64,000 nt of DNA from Arthrobacter sp. FW306-2-2C-D06B. Lineage in GTDB: Bacteria > Actinomycetota > Actinomycetes > Actinomycetales > Micrococcaceae. Made by a program: the position numbers and the translations under genes. The notes below the pieces were generated by a model. The model ran no database searches. It was not told the origin of the DNA and saw only the letters and a list, made by a program, of their open reading frames with translations. The stretch lies in the NCBI RefSeq assembly GCF_021789175.1, contig NZ_CP084560.1:1550001-1614000 (forward strand). Reading direction: 5' to 3'. Positions 19,556 to 28,762 of this stretch are shown here, piece after piece. How positions within the stretch are numbered: position 1 is the stretch's first letter; each line of letters starts with the position of its first letter.

Positions 19556-20065
19556 ATGGCTGATCCGGCACGCGCTGCCAAGTTGGCGCAGCGGATTAAG
19601 GTTGTTGTTGCTGAAGCACTGGGCCGGCGGATCAAGGATCCTCGGGTTGAGGGCATCACTATTACCGATGCCCGCGTCACCAACGATCTTCAGCACGCCA
19701 CCGTGTACTACACCGTCTTCGGTGACGAAGCCGCTCATTCGGATGCTGTTCGGGCGTTGGAGAAGGCCAAGGGTGTTTTGCGCCAGGAAGTGGGCCGCAA
19801 CATCACGGTGCGGCTGACTCCTACCTTGGAATTCGTTGCGGACCTTATTCCGGTCAACGCCTCGAACCTTGAGGAGCTGTTGCGCACCGCCAAGCAGCGC
19901 GACGCCGAGGTGGCCGCCCTGGCCGCCGGCGCCAAGCACGCGGGCGACGCAGACCCTTACAAGAGCGATGCCCCGCAAGATGCGGACATCGACGAAGACG
20001 ATTTTGATGAAGAAGACATCGACCTCCGTGCCGATGAGGACATCGACGAAGACGGCGGCAAGTAG
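19556..20065 (+). CDS. rbfA: 30S ribosome-binding factor RbfA
   Basis: RbfA is a KH-type 16S rRNA-binding protein needed for late 30S maturation. The 169-residue protein has the N-terminal RAAKLAQRIKVVVAEAL helix, the KDPRVEGITITDARVTNDL segment and the family's LRQEVGRNITVRLTPTLEF motif. The last 35 residues form a strongly acidic tail (repeated DED/EED), common in Actinobacteria. The ATG at 19556 has TAGGAG 5 nt upstream; a longer in-frame extension starting at 19517 has no such site. Confidence 0.95.
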   Translation: MADPARAAKLAQRIKVVVAEALGRRIKDPRVEGITITDARVTNDLQHATVYYTVFGDEAAHSDAVRALEKAKGVLRQEVGRNITVRLTPTLEFVADLIPVNASNLEELLRTAKQRDAEVAALAAGAKHAGDADPYKSDAPQDADIDEDDFDEEDIDLRADEDIDEDGGK

Positions 20066-20084
20066 TCCGGCGCTTCCCCGGTGG

Positions 20085-20132
20085 GACCGGATCCGCAGCC
20101 CGTAGGGCTGCCGGATCCGGTCCTCCTTTTTT
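20085..20132 (+). terminator. Intrinsic terminator after rbfA
   Basis: A long stem at 20085-20101 and 20105-20123 (arm GGACCGGATCCG continuing into CAGCCC, one bulge) is followed within 4 bases by six T residues at 20127-20132. It lies 20 bp after the rbfA stop and probably ends the rimP-rbfA transcription unit. Confidence 0.88.
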
Positions 20133-20181
20133 AACCGTGAAAAGCCGGGCCAAAATGATGGCCCGTGGCTAAGATCGGAGC

Positions 20182-20667
20182 ATGTCGGCCCACGATGCAG
20201 CTCCGAGTCCCGAAGACTACCTCGAACACGCCCTGCGGCTCGCGGTTCAGAACGTGGCCGACGGCGGCGGCCCTTTCGGCGCCGTCGTGGTCACCCCGGA
20301 CGGACGGCTCCATGACGGCGTCAACCGGGTCACCCGCGACAACGACCCCACGGCGCACGCCGAAGTGGTGGCTATCCGGCGGGCGGCGTCGGAACTGGGA
20401 AGCTTCGATCTCAGCGGCTCGGTGCTCTACTCAAGCTGCGAACCGTGCCCTTTGTGCCTCTCGGCGGCCCTGTGGAGCAGGGTCAGCCGCGTCTACTTTG
20501 CCGCGGATCGGCACGGGGCCGCGGCCGCGGGCTTCGACGATGCAGTGTTCTACGAATATTTCGACGGCAGCAGGCCTGAACTACTGCCCGTCCAACATAC
20601 CGAGGTCGCGGCATCGGAGGCTCCCTTCGATGCCTGGCGCGGGCACAAGAACCGGACCAAATACTGA
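20182..20667 (+). CDS. CMP/dCMP deaminase-family nucleoside deaminase (guanine deaminase-like)
   Basis: This 161-residue zinc enzyme of the cytidine deaminase superfamily deaminates a purine or related base. The zinc-binding and catalytic motif HAEVVAIRRA (His and Glu near residues 58-60) is followed by CEPCPLC near residues 84-90. The order and spacing resemble bacterial guanine deaminases such as GuaD of Bacillus, so guanine is a likely but unproven substrate. TAAGAT at 20170-20175 ends 6 nt before the ATG, suggesting leaderless expression. It converges with the aminotransferase gene. Confidence 0.85.
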   Translation: MSAHDAAPSPEDYLEHALRLAVQNVADGGGPFGAVVVTPDGRLHDGVNRVTRDNDPTAHAEVVAIRRAASELGSFDLSGSVLYSSCEPCPLCLSAALWSRVSRVYFAADRHGAAAAGFDDAVFYEYFDGSRPELLPVQHTEVAASEAPFDAWRGHKNRTKY

Positions 20668-20710
20668 GGCTGAACGTCAAGCAAGGCGCCGGGCGCTAGA
20701 ACGCGTTGCC

Positions 20711-21874
20711 TCACACGCGCTCCGGAAGCCGCCCGACGCCGTCGAGCAGCTGCTGGTGATCACCGCACAACGCGATCCTGATCCACCCCTCGCCGATGGA
20801 ACCGAACGCGGTGCCAGGTGCCACGGCCACTCCGGAGTCCGCCAGGAAGGTGCGCACCCAGGTACGCACGTCCCCGCCGCTCACATGCGAGACGTCCGCC
20901 CAGAGATAGAAAGCTCCCTGCGCGCCCAGGAAGGGAATGCCCTTCTCCGCGAGCACTGCCGAGGCGGCGTCGCGGTTTGAACGGTAATGCTCGCGTGCGG
21001 TGTCCACATAGTCCTGCGGGCCGGTCAGCGCAGCGACCGCAGCGTATTGGGAAGGCGAAGCCACGCAGGAAACGATCGCTTCCATGACGTTGTTCATCTT
21101 CCGTTCCAGGCCCGGCGGGCAAATGAGCGCGCCGATCCGCAGGCCGGTCAGCCCGTACGTTTTGGACAAGGTCAGGGACGTGAAGACCCGGGCCTCCCCG
21201 GGAACGGTGCTGTCGAAACGGGCGGGACTCGTGTGCGGAACATCGAAGGTGAAGGCTTCGTAGCATTCGTCGGAAATGATCCACAGATCGTGTTTGACGG
21301 CCAATTCCACGAGCTGGCGCGTTGTTTCCTCGCAGATCACCGCGCCCAGGGGATTCGACGGCGAATTCAGGACCAACACCTTGGTGCGGGGAGTGATCAG
21401 TGCCTCGATGTCCTCGATGCGGGGTTGGAATTCGTGCTCGGGATAAAGCGGGTACCGCACCGGGACGGCGTGCAGCAAATGGCTCGTCATGGCAAAAGTG
21501 GGGTAGCCCGGATTGGGAATCAGGATCTCGTCGCCCGGGGAGAGGAGCAGGCTCATCGCGAAGTGCAGCCCCTGCTGGGCCCCGTCCACGACGTACACGC
21601 GCTCGGCCCCGAGGTCCACCTTGTTGTGGGCACGGAACCGATCGGCGAAGGCCTCACGCAGCGCCGGGATCCCGGCATTGGGGGTGTAGTTGGTCTCGTC
21701 CCTGTCCAGGCACGCGATCCCCGCGTCCAGGATGTGCCGGGGGAGCGCGAAGCCGGGCTCGCCGATGCTCAGGACAATTGCCCCGGGGGTGCTCCAGGCG
21801 GCCTCGGTAATTTCGCGGATCTGGTTCACGGGCACTTCGCGGACGTGTGCGGCAAGCTCAGGCATGGGAGCCAT
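20711..21874 (-). CDS. Class I pyridoxal phosphate-dependent aminotransferase
   Basis: This 387-residue fold-type I enzyme has the PLP lysine in SLTLSKTYGLTGLRIG, a substrate and cofactor pocket at SPSNPLGAV and ISDECYEAFTF, and a C-terminal Arg in GEGWIRIALC. It belongs to the broad aspartate/alanine/aromatic aminotransferase group, so the amino acid substrate is not determined. It stands alone on the minus strand between the deaminase and truB. An in-frame ATG at 21865 is an alternative start. Confidence 0.88.
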   Translation of the reverse strand: MAPMPELAAHVREVPVNQIREITEAAWSTPGAIVLSIGEPGFALPRHILDAGIACLDRDETNYTPNAGIPALREAFADRFRAHNKVDLGAERVYVVDGAQQGLHFAMSLLLSPGDEILIPNPGYPTFAMTSHLLHAVPVRYPLYPEHEFQPRIEDIEALITPRTKVLVLNSPSNPLGAVICEETTRQLVELAVKHDLWIISDECYEAFTFDVPHTSPARFDSTVPGEARVFTSLTLSKTYGLTGLRIGALICPPGLERKMNNVMEAIVSCVASPSQYAAVAALTGPQDYVDTAREHYRSNRDAASAVLAEKGIPFLGAQGAFYLWADVSHVSGGDVRTWVRTFLADSGVAVAPGTAFGSIGEGWIRIALCGDHQQLLDGVGRLPERV

Positions 21875-21950
21875 CTTAGCCGCGCTCCAGGACCGTTAGG
21901 GAAGCCGCAGGCCGCAGGATGCATGCCTCGGCGCGGATATACTGGGAGGC

Positions 21951-22871
21951 GTGCTTTCTGGACTGGTAATCGTTGACAAGCCGCAAGGATGGACCAGCCA
22001 CGATGTGGTTGGACGGATGCGGCGACTGGCCGGTACCCGGAAAGTGGGCCATGCAGGGACCCTGGATCCCATGGCCACCGGGGTCCTTGTGCTTGGCATC
22101 AACAAGGCGACTCGACTGTTGACGTACATCGTCGGCACCTCCAAGACGTACTCCGCCACCATCCGGCTCGGCGAATCAACCATCACGGACGATGCCGAAG
22201 GCGACATCACCGAAAGCCGCAGCGCCGCCGGAGTCACCGAGGAAGCCATCCGCGCCGGCGTCGCGCAGCTCAGCGGCGAGATCCAGCAGGTTCCCAGCAG
22301 CGTCAGCGCCATCAAGGTCAACGGCGAACGGTCCTACGCGCGCGTCCGTTCGGGGCAAGAGGTCAAGCTCGCCGCCCGGCCAGTGACCATCCACCGTTTC
22401 GAGATCCACGCCATCCGGAAGGTCGACGACGGCAGGGTGGTAGACATCGATGTGACCGTCGAGTGCTCCTCGGGCACCTACATCCGTGCGCTGGCGCGCG
22501 ACCTCGGCGAGGCCCTCGGCGTCGGCGGCCATCTCACGGTGCTGCGCCGCACCCAAGTGGGGCCGTACTCCCTGGAGCAGGCCCGCACCCTTGAACAGCT
22601 TGCCGAGGAACTCGAAGTCCTCGACATGTCCGCCGCCGCCCGCGCGCTCATGCCCAACCGGGAGTTGAGCGACGCCGAAACCACCGAGATCTCCTTTGGC
22701 CGCAGGATCGCCGCGGGACCCGCAGCCGGCACGGCCGACGCGGCCACCGCCGAGAACCCCGCGGCCGCGTTCTCACCGTCAGGGGAGCTCGTGGCGCTGT
22801 TGGCCGATGCGGGGAGTTTCGCCAAGCCCGTCCTCGTGTTCGCGCCTGACAACGAAAAGCAGGCACACTAG
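21951..22871 (+). CDS. truB: tRNA pseudouridine(55) synthase TruB
   Basis: TruB makes pseudouridine 55 in the T-loop of most tRNAs. The catalytic Asp lies in HAGTLDPMATGVL near residue 39, and the protein also has the KTYSATIRLGESTITDDAEG segment, the SSGTYIRALARDLG motif and a C-terminal PUA-like region with an actinobacterial Ala-rich insert. The GTG at 21951 is preceded by GGGAGG, and TATACT at 21938-21943 ends 7 nt before it. The 306-residue length is normal. Confidence 0.95.
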   Translation: MLSGLVIVDKPQGWTSHDVVGRMRRLAGTRKVGHAGTLDPMATGVLVLGINKATRLLTYIVGTSKTYSATIRLGESTITDDAEGDITESRSAAGVTEEAIRAGVAQLSGEIQQVPSSVSAIKVNGERSYARVRSGQEVKLAARPVTIHRFEIHAIRKVDDGRVVDIDVTVECSSGTYIRALARDLGEALGVGGHLTVLRRTQVGPYSLEQARTLEQLAEELEVLDMSAAARALMPNRELSDAETTEISFGRRIAAGPAAGTADAATAENPAAAFSPSGELVALLADAGSFAKPVLVFAPDNEKQAH

Positions 22872-22873
22872 CC

Positions 22874-23227
22874 ATGGACGGATACTTTTACGCAGTCCTT
22901 GTAGTGGGCCTGCTTTCCACCACCATTTGCGTCGTGGCGGGCATCATGAAGAAGGCCCCCAACGACGTCACCATACTGTCCGTTGCCGCCGTCGAACTCG
23001 TCCTGCTGGTCTACCTGGTCGGATCGATCATCCGCGTCGCGATGGGTGAAAAGATCGCGGGGGAGCCCTGGGAATTCTGGGGCTACATCATCACGGCCCT
23101 CATCCTCCCCGTCGTCGCGGTGTACTGGTCCATCCTGGAACGGACCCGCTGGAGCAATTTCGTCATGGGCGCCGTGGGCGTCACCGCATTGGTCATGGCG
23201 GCCCGCATGAACCAGATCTGGTACTGA
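22874..23227 (+). CDS. Small four-helix membrane protein, function unknown
   Basis: The 117-residue protein has about four hydrophobic segments (residues 5-24, 35-56, 68-87 and 94-110) and no recognisable active site. It starts 2 bp after the truB stop and ends 2 bp before the next membrane-protein gene, so the three are co-transcribed. I do not recognise a characterised family; similar small proteins seem to sit in this place in other Actinobacteria. Confidence 0.75.
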   Translation: MDGYFYAVLVVGLLSTTICVVAGIMKKAPNDVTILSVAAVELVLLVYLVGSIIRVAMGEKIAGEPWEFWGYIITALILPVVAVYWSILERTRWSNFVMGAVGVTALVMAARMNQIWY

Positions 23228-23229
23228 CA

Positions 23230-23679
23230 TTGGAAGAAGCACACGAAGTGACTGTTGAAACCACGGGGAAGAAGAACCGGGACACCCGCAATACCGGGCC
23301 CGGGAGGCTGTTGATTGCGGTCTACGCAGTCTTCGCAATCTCGGCAACGGCCCGTGCCGGCTACCAGATCCTGACCAAGTTCTCGGATGCTCCCTTGGCC
23401 CACATCCTCTCGGCCTTCGCCGCCGTGGTGTACATCGTCGCCACGGTCTCCCTCGCGAAGCCGGGCCGGACGTGGTTCAAGGTATCGCTGGCGGCCGTCC
23501 TTGTTGAGATGGTCGGAGTGGTGGTGGTTGGCGCCATCAGCCTTTTCGATCCTGTGGCATTCCCGCACGACACCGTGTGGTCCTTGTTCGGACGCGGATA
23601 CGGCTTTGTGCCGTTGATCCTGCCGGTCCTGGGCCTGTTGTGGCTCTACCGTCGGCGCCCGGCACGGCTCCCGCACTAG
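23230..23679 (+). CDS. Small membrane protein, function unknown
   Basis: The 149-residue product has a charged N-terminus (about 25 residues) and four hydrophobic segments, ending in a basic tail (LYRRRPARLPH). The start is uncertain: TTG at 23230 lies 2 bp after the upstream stop, and an in-frame GTG at 23248 would also work. It probably pairs with the preceding membrane protein, since the genes are almost contiguous. No family with a known role was recognised. Confidence 0.72.
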   Translation: MEEAHEVTVETTGKKNRDTRNTGPGRLLIAVYAVFAISATARAGYQILTKFSDAPLAHILSAFAAVVYIVATVSLAKPGRTWFKVSLAAVLVEMVGVVVVGAISLFDPVAFPHDTVWSLFGRGYGFVPLILPVLGLLWLYRRRPARLPH

Positions 23680-23796
23680 AAATCGGGGCTCCGCCACCCG
23701 GGCATGCCAGCCTTGGGATAGCGGGTAACCTTAGAGAATTCCGGCGCCGGAACAGGCGCCGGGCATAGCGAATACCAGCAGTAAAAGGCGAGGTTG

Positions 23797-24780
23797 ATGG
23801 TCCACATCTGGAACGATCCCACCGAGGTCCCCGAGGATTTCGGTCCCAGCGTCGTTACCATCGGCAACTTTGACGGCGTCCATCGCGGACACCAGCAGGT
23901 GCTGACGCAACTTCTGCGCACCGCGGGGCAGCACGGCGTGCGGTCCGTCGTCGTGACGTTCGATCCCCACCCGGCCCTGGTCCACCGGCCCGACTCCGCA
24001 CCGGAGCTCCTCATGGGGTTGCAGGACAAGCTCGATGCCCTGGCCGACACGGGCGTGGATGCCGTCCTCGTCATGAAGTACAACCTCACGCTGGCGGCCA
24101 TGACGCCCGAGGAATTCGTCGTCAACGTCCTGCTCGACGGGCTCCACGCGGCACACGTTGTGGTGGGCCACGATCTCCGTTTCGGCGTGGGAAATTCCGG
24201 CGACGTCGGCACCATGCAGGAATTGGGCAGGAAACTCGGATTCGGCGTCCACGTGGTCAACGAATTCGGCGCGGAAGGCTTTCCCGTACATGACGACGGC
24301 GGCACGGACCGCCGCTGTTCCTCCACTTGGGTGCGCGAGGCCCTCGCCGAGGGCGACGTCGAGACCGCGGCCGCCGTCCTCGGCCGCCCGCACAGGATGC
24401 GCGGCGAAGTGGTCCACGGCGCCGCGCGCGGACGCGCCCTGGGCTTTCCCACGGCGAACCTGGACCACGGCGCCACGGGCTACGTCCCCGCGGACGGGAT
24501 CTACGCCGGCTGGCTCGTGGACGAATCCGGAACGCGCTGGCCCGCCGCGATTTCGGTCGGTTCCAACCCTACGTTCGACGGCGTGAGCCGCCAGGTGGAA
24601 GCCCACGTGATCGACCGCCCGGAGGAGGAAGTGGAGGACTTCAACCTCTACGGCCAGACCGTCGTGGTGGAATTCACTTCGAGGCTGCGGGGCATGGTGG
24701 CCTACCGCGGACCCGAGGCCCTCGTAGAGCAGATGCGCCTGGACGTCGCCCAGGCCCACGATCTCCTGCTGGACAAGTAG
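23797..24780 (+). CDS. ribF: Bifunctional riboflavin kinase/FAD synthetase
   Basis: RibF phosphorylates riboflavin to FMN and adenylylates FMN to FAD. The N-terminal nucleotidyl-transferase domain shows TIGNFDGVHRGHQQVL with the HxGH-like motif, and the C-terminal kinase domain shows GRALGFPTANLD and VEFTSRLRGMVAYRG. The 327-residue length is normal. The ATG at 23797 follows GGCGAGG; a TTG one codon upstream gives the same frame. No FMN riboswitch signature was seen upstream. Confidence 0.95.
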   Translation: MVHIWNDPTEVPEDFGPSVVTIGNFDGVHRGHQQVLTQLLRTAGQHGVRSVVVTFDPHPALVHRPDSAPELLMGLQDKLDALADTGVDAVLVMKYNLTLAAMTPEEFVVNVLLDGLHAAHVVVGHDLRFGVGNSGDVGTMQELGRKLGFGVHVVNEFGAEGFPVHDDGGTDRRCSSTWVREALAEGDVETAAAVLGRPHRMRGEVVHGAARGRALGFPTANLDHGATGYVPADGIYAGWLVDESGTRWPAAISVGSNPTFDGVSRQVEAHVIDRPEEEVEDFNLYGQTVVVEFTSRLRGMVAYRGPEALVEQMRLDVAQAHDLLLDK

Positions 24781-24789
24781 CCCCGCGCC

Positions 24790-25644
24790 GTGAGCGTTGA
24801 GAAGAACACCCGGCCACTCGACGAAGGCATCGTCAAGGACTTCAGCTCACGCATGAGCTACGGCTCCTACCTGCAACTGCCCTTGCTGCTCAGCGCCCAG
24901 CAACCTGTCAGCCAGCCGGAGCACCATGACGAACTCCTGTTCATCATCCAGCACCAAACCACCGAGCTCTGGCTGAAGCTGGTCCTGCACGAGCTCCGGA
25001 GCGCAGCCGCATGGCTGCGCCAGGACGACCTTGGCTCCGCGCTCAAGGCCATCGCACGCGTCAAGCACATCCAGAAAACGCTCACAGAACAGTGGTCGGT
25101 GCTCGCCACGCTCACCCCTACCGAGTACTCCCAGTTCCGTAGCTTCCTGGGCAATGCCTCCGGGTTCCAGTCGAGCCAGTACCGCGCCGTAGAGTTCATC
25201 CTCGGCAACAAGAACGCGAAGATGTTGCCGGTGTTCGACTCGGATCCGGAGTCCAGGACCATGCTGGAGGAGCTCTTGAACGCCCCGAGCATCTACGACG
25301 AATTCCTGGCCTACCTGGACCGGCACGGCTACGACGTTCCACGGTCCGTCCTGGACCGGGACGTGACCCGTGCCCACGAGTTTGACCCCGGGCTCCTGCC
25401 CCTTTTCAAGCACATCTACGAACATGCCGCAGACAACTGGCCGGCCTACGAAGCCTGCGAGGAATTGGTGGACCTGGAAGACAACTTCCAATTGTGGCGC
25501 TTCCGGCACCTCCGTACGGTGCAGCGGACCATCGGCATGAAGACGGGAACCGGAGGTTCAAGCGGCGTTTCCTTCTTGAAGAAGGCGCTCGATTTGACGT
25601 TCTTCCCTGAGCTTTTCGCAGTCCGGACCGAGATCGGGCAGTGA
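24790..25644 (+). CDS. kynA: Tryptophan 2,3-dioxygenase
   Basis: This heme enzyme opens the indole ring of tryptophan to N-formylkynurenine, the first step of tryptophan breakdown. The 284-residue protein shows the family core LLFIIQHQTTELWLKL near residue 55, the distal substrate-binding segment FRSFLGNASGFQSSQYR, and the C-terminal TGTGGSSGVSFLKKAL. The GTG start lies 9 bp after ribF. No kynurenine formamidase or kynureninase gene is nearby, so the rest of the pathway must be elsewhere or the product is used otherwise. Confidence 0.95.
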   Translation: MSVEKNTRPLDEGIVKDFSSRMSYGSYLQLPLLLSAQQPVSQPEHHDELLFIIQHQTTELWLKLVLHELRSAAAWLRQDDLGSALKAIARVKHIQKTLTEQWSVLATLTPTEYSQFRSFLGNASGFQSSQYRAVEFILGNKNAKMLPVFDSDPESRTMLEELLNAPSIYDEFLAYLDRHGYDVPRSVLDRDVTRAHEFDPGLLPLFKHIYEHAADNWPAYEACEELVDLEDNFQLWRFRHLRTVQRTIGMKTGTGGSSGVSFLKKALDLTFFPELFAVRTEIGQ

Positions 25645-25680
25645 GTGGCGCTCCTCTTTGAGGAGGGTCACACGGCAGCT

Positions 25681-25711
25681 TTCGACAAGATTGCCGGGCT
25701 GCCGGTAAACT
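25681..25711 (+). promoter_or_regulatory. Putative promoter of rpsO
   Basis: A -10-like TAAACT at 25706-25711 is preceded at a near-standard distance by TTCGACA at 25681-25687. It lies in the 188-bp gap between tryptophan dioxygenase and rpsO, leaving a leader of about 115 nt. The -35 element is weak. Confidence 0.4.
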
Positions 25712-25832
25712 GAGGGATGGATCCGGCTGCAGTCCGTGGCGGCTGGACCTGTTTTGTGTGCGGTCATTGGCACATCACAACCCGGCAGCGAGGCGCTGAA
25801 TCGGGACGCACGGCACAACTCTAGGAGTTCAC

Positions 25833-26102
25833 GTGGCACTTGAAGCCGCTGTTAAGCAGTCCATCATCGAGGCATACGCAACGTCCAAGGGCGACACTGG
25901 TTCGCCGGAGGTCCAGATTGCAGTCCTGACTCAGCGGATCAAGGATCTGACTGAGCACATGAAGGAGCACAAGCACGACTTCCACACCCAGCGCGGTCTG
26001 CTGGCTATGGTTGGTCGTCGCAAGCGCATGCTGGGCTACCTCAAGAAGACTGACATTGCCCGCTACCGTGCGCTCATCGAGCGCCTCGGCCTGCGCCGCT
26101 AG
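25833..26102 (+). CDS. rpsO: 30S ribosomal protein S15
   Basis: S15 binds the central domain of 16S rRNA early in 30S assembly. The 89-residue protein has normal length and the conserved [17 protein letters not shown] and [13 protein letters not shown] segments with the HxxDFHxQRGLL region ([12 protein letters not shown]). The GTG at 25833 has TAGGAG 5 nt upstream. It precedes pnp, the nearly universal rpsO-pnp order. Confidence 0.97.
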   Translation: MALEAAVKQSIIEAYATSKGDTGSPEVQIAVLTQRIKDLTEHMKEHKHDFHTQRGLLAMVGRRKRMLGYLKKTDIARYRALIERLGLRR

Positions 26103-26112
26103 TTTGACTTCG

Positions 26113-26149
26113 GGCGGCCCGATCCTCCGCGGACCGGGCCGCCTTTTCT
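26113..26149 (+). terminator. Intrinsic terminator between rpsO and pnp
   Basis: Arms at 26113-26125 and 26131-26143 pair at 12 of 13 positions around a 5-nt loop, and TTTTCT follows directly. It begins 10 bp after the rpsO stop, so pnp is probably transcribed partly from its own promoter in the following leader. Confidence 0.85.
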
Positions 26150-26179
26150 CCATAACTAAATCCAACACTTAACAGGAGC

Positions 26180-26330
26180 TCAACCGCATCGCGCATTCGC
26201 GGTCTTCGGTAGTGATCCCCGGGAACAGCCTTCCGTGATGAAGGCGCAGCCCGTGGGTCTCGATCGATGACCGGGTGTCGTACAGGCCAGGAACAGACGC
26301 TGGCCTGGGTCGATGCGGGAGGACTTCCGC
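26180..26330 (+). ncRNA. Candidate Actino-pnp leader RNA
   Basis: The 200-bp stretch between the rpsO terminator and pnp has no reading frame but several complementary segments, for example CAGGCCAG (26283-26290) with CTGGCCTG (26300-26307). A GGTCTTCGGTAGTG segment lies near 26200. Actinobacteria carry a conserved RNA structure, Actino-pnp, upstream of pnp, and this leader has the right place, length and style. The identity was judged from position and partial sequence memory, not from a covariance model. Confidence 0.6.
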
Positions 26331-26356
26331 TAAACAAGAAACGGAGGTGACTCTCA

Positions 26357-28609
26357 ATGGAGGGTCCCGAAATCCAGTTCTCAGAAGCCATCATCGACAA
26401 CGGCCGCTTCGGCAAGCGTGTTATCCGCTTCGAAACCGGCCGCCTCGCCAAGCAGGCAGCCGGCGCCGCGATGGTCTACATCGACGAAGACACCGCGCTG
26501 CTGTCCGCAACCACCGCAGGCAAGTCCCCGCGTGAAGGCTTCGACTTCTTCCCGCTGACCGTCGACGTCGAAGAGCGCATGTACGCCGCCGGCCGCATCC
26601 CGGGCTCGTTCTTCCGCCGTGAGGGCCGCCCGTCCACCGAAGCCATCCTGGCTTGCCGCCTCATGGACCGCCCCCTGCGCCCCGCGTTCGTCAAGGGCCT
26701 GCGCAACGAGGTCCAGATCGTCGTCACCGTCCTGGCGATCAACCCGGACGAGCTTTACGACGTGGTGGCCATCAACGCCTCGTCCATGTCCACCCAGCTC
26801 TCCGGACTCCCGTTCTCCGGCCCGATCGGTGGCGTCCGCGTCGCCCTCGTCGCCGACGAACAGGGCACCGAGTGGGTTGCTTTCCCGAAGCACTCCCAGC
26901 TTGAGAACGCCGTCTTCAACATGGTTGTTGCCGGCCGCATCGCCGGTGACGACGTCGCCATCATGATGGTTGAAGCCGAAGCCACGGATAACTCCTGGAA
27001 CCTCATCAAGGAACAGGGCGCCACCGCTCCCACCGAAGAGGTCGTTTCCGAGGGTCTCGAGGCCGCCAAGCCGTTCATCAAGGCCCTGTGCGAGGCCCAG
27101 GCTGACCTGGCCTCCCGCGCTGCCAAGCCGACCGTTGAATTCCCGGTCTTCCTGGACTACCAGGACGACGCCTACGCCGCTGTTGAAGCTGCCGCTGCCG
27201 AGAAGCTTGCCGCTGTCTTCCAGATCGCCGACAAGCAGGACCGCGACAACGCCTCCGACGAGCTCAAGGACGAAGTCCTTGGTGCCCTCGCCGGCGAGTT
27301 CGAGGGCCGCGAGAAGGAACTCTCCGCAGCCTTCCGCTCCCTGACCAAGCAGGTTGTCCGCCAGCGCATCCTCAAGGACCAGATCCGCATCGACGGCCGT
27401 GGCCTGACGGACATCCGCCAGCTGACCGCCGAGGTAGAAGTCCTGCCGCGCGTTCACGGCTCCGCCATCTTCGAACGTGGCGAAACCCAGATCATGGGTG
27501 TCACCACGCTGAACATGCTCAAGATGGAACAGCAGATCGACTCGCTGTCTCCCGTCACGCGCAAGCGCTACATGCACAACTACAACTTCCCGCCGTACTC
27601 CACCGGTGAGACCGGCCGCGTCGGTTCCCCGAAGCGCCGCGAAATCGGCCACGGTGCACTCGCCGAGCGCGCCCTGGTTCCGGTTCTGCCGTCCCGCGAG
27701 GAATTCCCGTACGCCATTCGCCAGGTGTCCGAGGCCCTCAGCTCCAACGGTTCGACGTCGATGGGTTCCGTTTGTGCCTCCACACTGTCCCTGCTCAACG
27801 CAGGTGTGCCGTTGAAGGCAGCTGTTGCCGGTATCGCCATGGGCCTGGTTTCCGACCAGGTTGACGGTCAGACCCGCTACGCGGCCCTGACCGACATCCT
27901 CGGCGCCGAAGACGCTTTCGGCGACATGGACTTCAAGGTTGCCGGTACGTCCGAGTTCGTCACCGCCATCCAGCTCGACACCAAGCTCGACGGCATCCCG
28001 GCATCGGTCCTGGCTGCAGCCCTGAAGCAGGCCCGCGAAGCCCGCCTGCACATCCTGGACGTCATCAACGCCGCGATCGACACTCCGGACGAGCTCTCCG
28101 AGTTCGCACCGCGCGTGATCGCCGTCAACATCCCCGTTGACAAGATCGGTGAGGTCATTGGCCCCAAGGGCAAGATGATCAACCAGATCCAGGAAGACAC
28201 CGGCGCCGACATCTCCATCGAGGACGACGGCACCGTCTACATCGGCGCTACCAACGGTCCGTCCGCAGAAGCAGCCCGCGCCGCGATCAACGCCATCGCC
28301 AACCCGCAGATCCCGGAAATCGGTGAGCGTTACCTGGGCACGGTCGTCAAGACCACCACCTTCGGTGCGTTCGTTTCCCTGACCCCGGGCAAGGACGGCC
28401 TGCTGCACATCTCCGAGCTGCGCAAGCTGGCCAGCGGCAAGCGCGTGGACAACGTCGACGACGTCGTCTCCGTGGGCCAGAAGATCCAGGTCGAGATCAC
28501 CAAGATCGACGACCGCGGCAAGCTCTCCCTCTCCCCGGTTGTGGCCGAGGAAGAAGGCGCCGCCTCTGAAGAAACTCCCGCCGAAGAGGCTGAAGTTTCC
28601 GCCGAGTAG
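26357..28609 (+). CDS. pnp: Polyribonucleotide nucleotidyltransferase (PNPase)
   Basis: PNPase degrades RNA 3' to 5' by phosphorolysis and can add tails. The 750-residue protein has two RNase PH domains (about residues 10-240 and 345-560), a helical linker, a KH domain ([13 protein letters not shown] near residue 600) and an S1 domain ([17 protein letters not shown]), ending in an acidic tail. The ATG at 26357 has GGAGG 9 nt upstream. Composition and length are normal. Confidence 0.97.
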   Translation: MEGPEIQFSEAIIDNGRFGKRVIRFETGRLAKQAAGAAMVYIDEDTALLSATTAGKSPREGFDFFPLTVDVEERMYAAGRIPGSFFRREGRPSTEAILACRLMDRPLRPAFVKGLRNEVQIVVTVLAINPDELYDVVAINASSMSTQLSGLPFSGPIGGVRVALVADEQGTEWVAFPKHSQLENAVFNMVVAGRIAGDDVAIMMVEAEATDNSWNLIKEQGATAPTEEVVSEGLEAAKPFIKALCEAQADLASRAAKPTVEFPVFLDYQDDAYAAVEAAAAEKLAAVFQIADKQDRDNASDELKDEVLGALAGEFEGREKELSAAFRSLTKQVVRQRILKDQIRIDGRGLTDIRQLTAEVEVLPRVHGSAIFERGETQIMGVTTLNMLKMEQQIDSLSPVTRKRYMHNYNFPPYSTGETGRVGSPKRREIGHGALAERALVPVLPSREEFPYAIRQVSEALSSNGSTSMGSVCASTLSLLNAGVPLKAAVAGIAMGLVSDQVDGQTRYAALTDILGAEDAFGDMDFKVAGTSEFVTAIQLDTKLDGIPASVLAAALKQAREARLHILDVINAAIDTPDELSEFAPRVIAVNIPVDKIGEVIGPKGKMINQIQEDTGADISIEDDGTVYIGATNGPSAEAARAAINAIANPQIPEIGERYLGTVVKTTTFGAFVSLTPGKDGLLHISELRKLASGKRVDNVDDVVSVGQKIQVEITKIDDRGKLSLSPVVAEEEGAASEETPAEEAEVSAE

Positions 28610-28628
28610 CCTGAACCGGCAAACCCGC

Positions 28629-28667
28629 GGCAGGACCGGTGGACATGTCCACCGGTCCTGCCCGGTT
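28629..28667 (+). terminator. Long palindrome/terminator after pnp
   Basis: The 34-bp segment 28629-28662 is a perfect palindrome (arm GGCAGGACCGGTGGACA) with no unpaired loop bases in DNA, flanked by AAACCCG and CCGGTTT, which could pair further. It starts 19 bp after the pnp stop. A short GGTTT tail makes it a plausible terminator. Confidence 0.75.
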
Positions 28668-28762
28668 TAACAATGAATTCCCGTCCCGGGGGCCATGCGC
28701 CCGCTGGTACGATTGCAGCCAGATTTGGCACCCGTGATTTCCCGCAGAACTGAAAGGTCTTG

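Noticed and set aside
23680..23796. FMN riboswitch before ribF
   Set aside because: The short gap has none of the conserved FMN aptamer segments.
26381..28408. Long minus-strand open frame (675 codons) opposite pnp
   Set aside because: It is antisense to a well-supported gene, has Val/Asp/Gly-rich composition typical of GC-rich shadow frames and no recognisable domain.
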